Positions 59,925 through 64,000 of a stretch of DNA of 64,000 bases are shown here, piece after piece. The notes under the pieces are model-generated. The model was not told the DNA's origin. It saw only the letters and a program-made list of their open reading frames with translations, and searched no databases. The translations under genes were made by a program, and so were the position numbers. The DNA is from Olsenella uli (GTDB lineage Bacteria > Actinomycetota > Coriobacteriia > Coriobacteriales > Atopobiaceae), in NCBI RefSeq assembly GCF_016900775.1, contig NZ_JACJKN010000001.1:124001-188000 (forward strand), given 5' to 3'. Every line of letters begins with the position of its first letter. Positions within the stretch are counted from its first letter, which is position 1.

Positions 59925-60935
59925 CTACATCGTGGTCGAGCGCCACTGGACGTTGCAGCCGAGCTCCTGGTGGACGGACTTCTTGTCCTCGTTCTCGAGC
60001 AGGTCGAGCAGGATGCGCGCGGCCTCGCGGCCCTCCTCGAAGGCGGGCTGCTCGATGGCGGTGACGCTCGGCGAGGCCACGCCCGTCCAGTCGAAGTTGT
60101 CAAAGCCCACGAGGCCCACCTTCTCGGGCATGAGCGGGTAGAACTCGCGCATGGCCATGTAGATCTCCGGCAGCGCCCAGCAGTTGGGGGCAAAGACGAG
60201 GGTCGGGGTCTCGCCGTCGATGTTGGCGCGCAGGAACTGGGAGAGCGACTCGCCGTCGATGCCGCCTGGGGCTATCTCGTACTGCGTGAAGCCGGTCCCC
60301 TCCTTCTCCAGCGCGTCGACAAAGCCGGAGAAGCGCTCGATGCGCGAGCTCAGGAGCTGCGGCGCAGCGGCGATGAGCAGGAACCGGCGGTAGCCGCGCT
60401 CCACGCAGGACTTCACCGTGCGGTAGGTGGCCTCGTAGTTGTCCGTCTTCACCCAGCTCGAGGTGTAGTCGTAGTACTTGGAGTCAAAGAAGACGAGCTT
60501 CTTGCCCGCGGCCTCGATGTCGTCCGCGACGGTCTTGAACTGGGAGGTGGGCTGCACGATGAAGCCGTCCACGCCAAGCGCGAGCAGGCGGTCGATGTAG
60601 GCGCGCTCGCCGTCGGCGCTGTAGTTGGACGAGCAGCAGAGCAGGCGGTAGCCGGCCTTGTCCACCACCGAGCCGATTCCCTTGACGATGCGGTTGGAGA
60701 ACTCGTTGGTGACGTCGCCGATGATGACGCCGATGAGCTTGGAGCTCTTGGCGTTCATGCCGCGCGCGAGCGGGTTGGGCTCGTAGCCGGTCTTCTCAAT
60801 CGCCCTCTTGATGCGCTTCTGGGTGTCCTCGGACATGCGCTCGGTCTTGCCGTTGAGATAGAACGAGACGGTGGTCTTCGACGTCTCCGCCATCTCGGCG
60901 ATGTCCTTGATGGTGATGCGTCTCTTCTGCGCCAT
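59925..60935 (-). CDS. regR: LacI-family repressor, RegR-like
   Basis: 336 residues. The N-terminal HTH (TIKDIAEMAETSKTTVSFYL, residues 7-26) and hinge are followed by a sugar-binding domain (KLIGVIIGDVTNEFSNRIVKG). The sequence closely resembles, from memory, RegR of the streptococcal hyaluronate locus. The ATG at 60935 is preferred; a start at 60986 would lie within the operator. It is convergent with the DUF2264 gene and downstream of the dhuI terminator. Self-control is indicated by the operator covering its promoter. The inducer is probably an unsaturated uronic acid product. Confidence 0.88.
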   Translation of the reverse strand: MAQKRRITIKDIAEMAETSKTTVSFYLNGKTERMSEDTQKRIKRAIEKTGYEPNPLARGMNAKSSKLIGVIIGDVTNEFSNRIVKGIGSVVDKAGYRLLCCSSNYSADGERAYIDRLLALGVDGFIVQPTSQFKTVADDIEAAGKKLVFFDSKYYDYTSSWVKTDNYEATYRTVKSCVERGYRRFLLIAAAPQLLSSRIERFSGFVDALEKEGTGFTQYEIAPGGIDGESLSQFLRANIDGETPTLVFAPNCWALPEIYMAMREFYPLMPEKVGLVGFDNFDWTGVASPSVTAIEQPAFEEGREAARILLDLLENEDKKSVHQELGCNVQWRSTTM

Positions 60936-60972
60936 GATGCTCTTCGCGCTCCCCACTACGTCCGGCCCGGGA

Positions 60973-60994
60973 TGTTTAGTAAACATAGTTTACT
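60973..60994 (-). promoter_or_regulatory. LacI operator at the regR promoter
   Basis: Two overlapping palindromes: TGTTTAGTAAACA (60973-60985) and AGTAAACATAGTTTACT (60978-60994, perfect 7-3-7). They share the TAAAC half-site and lie just upstream of the regR start, consistent with autoregulation. Confidence 0.65.
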
Positions 60995-61077
60995 CAATTC
61001 GCGGCAGCTGGGAACGCAAATATGCCCCCAACAAAACGCTTACATATCAGTTGGCGTGGGCGCGATGCGCGAGGCAC

Positions 61078-61107
61078 AAAAAGGCGGGCGACCCGAGGGC
61101 CGCCCGC
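61078..61107 (-). terminator. Intrinsic terminator of the dhuI transcript
   Basis: An 11-bp stem with one G-T pair (61084-61094 with 61097-61107), followed on the minus strand by five T residues. It separates dhuI from regR. The stretch 60995-61077 shows nothing further. Confidence 0.85.
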
Positions 61108-61174
61108 GGCAGGGCGCAGAAGGGCGAGAAGAACCCGCGTCTTCCGCATGTAAGATCGCGCTTTCGGCGCTGGC

Positions 61175-61816
61175 CTAGAGACCCAGGATCTCCTTGACCT
61201 TGGCGACGATGGCCTCGTCGGTGGCGTTGGCGAAGAAGTACTCCTGGAAGTGCTCGCCGGAGAGGGCGCCCTTCACGAGCTCAGGGTCAAGCGCGTCGAG
61301 GATCTCGGTCAGCGGCTTGAAGGCCGCGGCGCGCACGCCGTCGAGAATCTTCTTGTTGCGCTGCTCGGGGACCACGCGGTCGGCGGGGTAGCCGTTGCCG
61401 GAGCCAAAGCCGAAGAGCTTCTCGAAGGTGTACTCGAGGTTGAGCTCCTGGCCCCAGCCGTTCTTGAGGGCAAACGGCATGGCCACGGCGTTGCCGTCGT
61501 TGACCTGGGCGAAGGTGTAGGCGTCAAGCGGGTCGGCCACGTGGCCGCACAGCACGCCCGGGAAGCTGTTGCAGGCGAGCATGGCGCCCTCGCCGGTGCC
61601 GCAGCCGGTGACCACGTAGTCGGCGGCGCCGGAGTTGATGAGGACGGCGGCGAGGATGCCGTTCTGCACGTAGGTGAGGGGGTTGGAGCCCTCCTCGGCA
61701 TACATGCCGTAGTTGAACACGGTGTGGCCCATGGGCTCGACGACCTTCTTGAGGGCGGCCTCGATCATGGGGTTCTTGGCGTTCTGGCTGTTCTCGTTGA
61801 TGAGGGCGATCTTCAT
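61175..61816 (-). CDS. dhuI: RpiB/LacAB-family isomerase, DhuI-like
   Basis: 213 residues from the ATG at 61816 (GGAAGGA upstream), the length of streptococcal DhuI. That enzyme isomerises 4-deoxy-L-threo-5-hexosulose-uronate, the product of unsaturated glucuronyl hydrolase, to the next keto-uronate. MKIALINENSQNAKNP, the phosphate-like loop VVTGCGTGEGAMLACNS and RVVPEQRNKKILD match that subgroup rather than ribose-5-phosphate isomerase. The gene is divergent from the GH88-PTS operon and has a repressor site between its -35 and -10. Dehydrogenase, kinase and aldolase for the following steps are not in the window. Confidence 0.85.
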   Translation of the reverse strand: MKIALINENSQNAKNPMIEAALKKVVEPMGHTVFNYGMYAEEGSNPLTYVQNGILAAVLINSGAADYVVTGCGTGEGAMLACNSFPGVLCGHVADPLDAYTFAQVNDGNAVAMPFALKNGWGQELNLEYTFEKLFGFGSGNGYPADRVVPEQRNKKILDGVRAAAFKPLTEILDALDPELVKGALSGEHFQEYFFANATDEAIVAKVKEILGL

Positions 61817-61878
61817 GGGTCTCAAATCCTTCCTTCCGCGGTCCAGTGCGCTCCCTGAGAGGAAACGTAATCAGAACC

Positions 61879-61906
61879 AGAGTAAGAGCAAAACTAGTTT
61901 TGTCAA
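61879..61906 (-). promoter_or_regulatory. dhuI promoter with embedded operator
   Basis: On the minus strand: TTGACA (61906-61901, perfect -35), a 16-bp spacer, TACTCT (61884-61879). The perfect palindrome CAAAACTAGTTTTG (61889-61902) fills the spacer, a classic position for repression. Confidence 0.75.
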
Positions 61907-62013
61907 CAGTTACGGCCGAGAGACCCGCTCACCGAGAAACATGGACCGTTTACGTGATTAAAAAACTGACCGTCTTGTTCCTCTAGCTGTCATCTTCTAT
62001 AAACGGTGGCGAA

Positions 62014-62030
62014 ATAAACCGGTTTATAAT
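62014..62030 (+). promoter_or_regulatory. -10 box and operator of the GH88-PTS operon
   Basis: The perfect palindrome ATAAACCGGTTTAT (62014-62027) overlaps a consensus TATAAT (62025-62030). Further half-sites CCGTTTAC (61947-61954) and TAAACGG (61999-62005) lie upstream, which would allow looping. The -35 is weak. Confidence 0.75.
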
Positions 62031-62084
62031 AAGCTGGACCGGAAAGAAGCGGGAAGTGGAACGAGGCAGGAAGGGACGGTAGGG

Positions 62085-63272
62085 ATGGCTCACGTGCACA
62101 CGGAGAAGATCGCCGATCGCGAGCGCTGGCTCTCGGTCGAGCCGCTCACCAAGGAGGAGGTCGATCGCGGCCTGGCCTGCTGCCTCGCCCAGATTGACGC
62201 CAACATGGAGGCCTTCGGCACGAGGTTTCCCTGGTCTGCCACCAAGGGCCTTGAGTACCCGGTCATTGACTGCATCGAGTGGACCGACGGCTTCTGGACC
62301 GGCCTTCTCTGGCTCGCCTACGAGGTGACGGGGGACGAGAAGTACCGCGACCGCGCCCTCGAGAACGTCCAGAGCTTCAAGCACCGCGTCGAGAACCGCA
62401 TCGAGCTCGATCACCATGACCTCGGCTTCCTCTATGTGCCCTCCTGCGTGGCGGCCTATCGCCTCACCGGCAGCGAGGACGCCCGCACCGCCGCCCTTCT
62501 CGCCGCCGACAAGCTCATGGAGCGCTGGCAGCCCAAGGGCAAGTTCCTGCAGGCCTGGGGCCCCATGGACAGCCCCGAGCACTACCGCTTCATCATTGAC
62601 TGCATGCTCAACCTGCCGATTCTCTACTTCGCCACGGAGGAGACCGGCGACACGCACTACCGCGACGTCTGCCGCATGCACTTTGACACCACGGTCAACA
62701 ACATCATCCGCGAGGACGGCAGCGCCTTCCACACCTTCTATATGAACCCCGAGACCGGCGGCCCCGACCACGGCGCCACCCGTCAGGGCTACTCCGACGA
62801 CTCCGCGTGGGCCCGTGGCCAGGCCTGGGGCATCTACGGTATCCCGCTGAACATGCGTCACCTGAACGACCGCAAGTACCTCGACACCTGGCGCGCGATG
62901 GCGAACTACTTCATCAACCGCCTTCCCGAGGACTCCATCTGCTACTGGGACCTCATCTTCGGCGACGGCTCCGGCCAGTCCCGCGACTCCAGCGCCGCCG
63001 CCGCGGCCGCCTGCGGGTTCATGGAGGTCGCGCCCATGCTTCCCGTTGACGACCCCGACGCGCCCGTCTATGCCGGCGTCACCGCGCAGATGATGCGCTC
63101 CCTCATCAACTCGTACACCTCCGAGGACCACGCGCCCCTGCGCCCCATCCTCTATCACGGCGTCTACAGCTGGCACTCCGGCAAGGGCGTCGACGAGGGC
63201 AACATCTGGGGCGACTACTACTTCATGGAAGCCCTGGTTCGCAGCGCCAAGAGCTGGAACCCGTACTGGTAG
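62085..63272 (+). CDS. ugl: Unsaturated glucuronyl hydrolase (GH88)
   Basis: Cleaves the unsaturated uronic acid from disaccharides made by hyaluronate, chondroitin or heparin lyases. 395 residues, cytoplasmic, alpha6/alpha6 barrel. The two catalytic-site Asp residues of Bacillus UGL (Asp88, Asp149) correspond to D112 in LDHHDLGFLY and D172 in FIIDCMLNLPILYFA. DHGATRQGYSDDSAWARGQAW and WDLIFGDGSGQSRDSSAAA are strongly conserved. The ATG at 62085 follows GGAAGGGACGG. First gene of an operon with PTS components, under a LacI-type operator. Sulfation preference cannot be told. Confidence 0.93.
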   Translation: MAHVHTEKIADRERWLSVEPLTKEEVDRGLACCLAQIDANMEAFGTRFPWSATKGLEYPVIDCIEWTDGFWTGLLWLAYEVTGDEKYRDRALENVQSFKHRVENRIELDHHDLGFLYVPSCVAAYRLTGSEDARTAALLAADKLMERWQPKGKFLQAWGPMDSPEHYRFIIDCMLNLPILYFATEETGDTHYRDVCRMHFDTTVNNIIREDGSAFHTFYMNPETGGPDHGATRQGYSDDSAWARGQAWGIYGIPLNMRHLNDRKYLDTWRAMANYFINRLPEDSICYWDLIFGDGSGQSRDSSAAAAAACGFMEVAPMLPVDDPDAPVYAGVTAQMMRSLINSYTSEDHAPLRPILYHGVYSWHSGKGVDEGNIWGDYYFMEALVRSAKSWNPYW

Positions 63273-63281
63273 GAGGAAGAA

Positions 63282-63776
63282 ATGGCAACACCCAACATCG
63301 TTATGACCCGCATTGACGAGCGTCTCGTCCACGGTCAGGGCCAGCTCTGGATCAAGTCCCTGGGAGTCAACACCGTCATCGTGGCCAACGACGAGGCGGC
63401 AGGTGACAAGATGGCCCAGACCCTCATGAAGACGGTCATCCCCGGCAACATCGCCATGCGCTTCTTCACGCTGCAGAAGACGATTGACATTATCCACAAG
63501 GCCGCTCCCGCGCAGCGCATCTTCCTGCTCGTGAAGAACCCGGCCGACGCGCTCACCCTCGTCGAGGGCGGCGTGCCCGTGACCGAGATCAACGTCGGCA
63601 ACATCCACAACGCCGACGGCAAGGAGAAGGTCACTCGCTCCATCTTCGTTGGCGCCGAGGACAAGGCCGCCATTCTCGCCATGGCCGACAAGGGCGTCAA
63701 GTTCAACACCAAGACCACCCCGTCCGGCGCTGACGGCGCGGCCGAGGTCGACATCGTGGAGTTCTGCAGGAAGTAG
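63282..63776 (+). CDS. PTS mannose-family EIIB component (AgaB-like)
   Basis: Phosphotransfer subunit of a sugar PTS. 164 residues. The phosphorylated His is H17 in TRIDERLVHGQGQLW. IVANDEAAGDKMAQTLMK and EINVGNIHNADGKEKVT are typical of the EIIB of N-acetylgalactosamine or unsaturated-disaccharide permeases. It begins nine bases after the ugl stop, with GGAGGAAG upstream. In streptococci the same gene order, ugl then EIIB then EIIC, serves uptake of unsaturated hyaluronate disaccharides. EIIA and EIID are expected beyond the window. Confidence 0.92.
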   Translation: MATPNIVMTRIDERLVHGQGQLWIKSLGVNTVIVANDEAAGDKMAQTLMKTVIPGNIAMRFFTLQKTIDIIHKAAPAQRIFLLVKNPADALTLVEGGVPVTEINVGNIHNADGKEKVTRSIFVGAEDKAAILAMADKGVKFNTKTTPSGADGAAEVDIVEFCRK

Positions 63777-63845
63777 CCCCTGCTGAGCATACCGCCCGCC
63801 AAGGGGAGGGCGGAACGTAGTGTCAGGTAGGAAAAAGGAGGGAAC

Positions 63846-64000
63846 GTGGAGATCTCGTTCATCCAGGCCATTCTGATTGGCCTCTGGACAGCTGTCTGCT
63901 GGAGCGGCATGCTGTTCGGAATCTACACCAACCGCAGCCTCGTGCTGGCGTTCGGTGTGGGCGTCATCCTCGGCGACATCCCGACGGCGCTTGGCGTCGG
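63846..64000 (+). CDS. PTS mannose-family EIIC component (5' end only)
   Basis: The first 51 codons of a membrane permease subunit, starting at GTG 63846 with AAAAAGGAGGG upstream; it runs off the right edge. ISFIQAILIGLWTAVCWSG is the first membrane helix, and LVLAFGVGVILGDIPTALG is the conserved start of the second. It is 69 bases after EIIB. Together with EIIB it would form the disaccharide uptake channel. Confidence 0.88.
   Translation, partial: MEISFIQAILIGLWTAVCWSGMLFGIYTNRSLVLAFGVGVILGDIPTALGV

Overview
The window is GC-rich bacterial chromosome with compact genes, short gaps, many ATGA/TGATG overlaps and strong Shine-Dalgarno sites. Gene content (PPi-type phosphofructokinase, isocitrate dehydrogenase of the NADP homodimer family, Memo/AMMECR1/radical-SAM pair, DUF1846, PTS mannose-family sugar uptake, split cobalamin methionine synthase) fits an anaerobic host-associated actinobacterium of the Coriobacteriia, probably Atopobiaceae/Olsenella-like. 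The taxon is an inference, not a search result. I recognise no tRNA, rRNA, CRISPR array, prophage or transposase gene.

Layout. 1-5.0 kb: glycolysis (PPi-PFK, enolase), a 3-hydroxyacyl-CoA dehydrogenase and a PurF-like protein that lacks the glutaminase cysteine. 5.2-10 kb: radical SAM/Memo-AMMECR1 pair, a DUF218 protein, isocitrate dehydrogenase. 10-18.5 kb: DUF3825-like protein, glycerophosphodiesterase, TrmB, YfbR-type nucleotidase, CBS/DHH pyrophosphatase, EttA. 18.5-28 kb: membrane protein, lactate/malate dehydrogenase, ABC exporter, asparaginase with two tandem HAD phosphatases and DUF1846. 28-38 kb: pseudo-esterase with a histone-H1-like tail plus ATP-grasp, GNAT, Nim-like, CysE-CysK, Pth2, CDF, acyltransferase, A24 peptidase. 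37-42 kb: metF, a separate MetH reactivation protein, metH. 42-50 kb: TetR-flanked FtsX-type ABC exporter and a polar amino-acid ABC importer. 50-57.6 kb: Mn-riboswitch/mntP, EngB, fructosamine kinase, MFS, AlbA-domain protein, HelD. 58-64 kb: a LacI-controlled locus for unsaturated glycosaminoglycan disaccharides (DUF2264 protein, RegR-like repressor, DhuI-like isomerase, GH88 hydrolase, PTS EIIB and the start of EIIC), with four palindromic operators placed on the promoters.

The least explained content is non-coding. Two classes of intergenic fold-back DNA recur. Class I is single long near-perfect palindromes (four sequence families, twelve full or shortened copies), each lying just past a stop codon; two of them supply the stop codon of a neighbouring gene. 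Class II is arrays (three sequence families, six loci) of 24-27-nt units repeated with a period of 40-41 bp (twice 62 bp), then the same units in inverted orientation. Class II always lies upstream of at least one gene. The shared helical-turn spacing across unrelated-looking unit sequences suggests one common, possibly undescribed, system.
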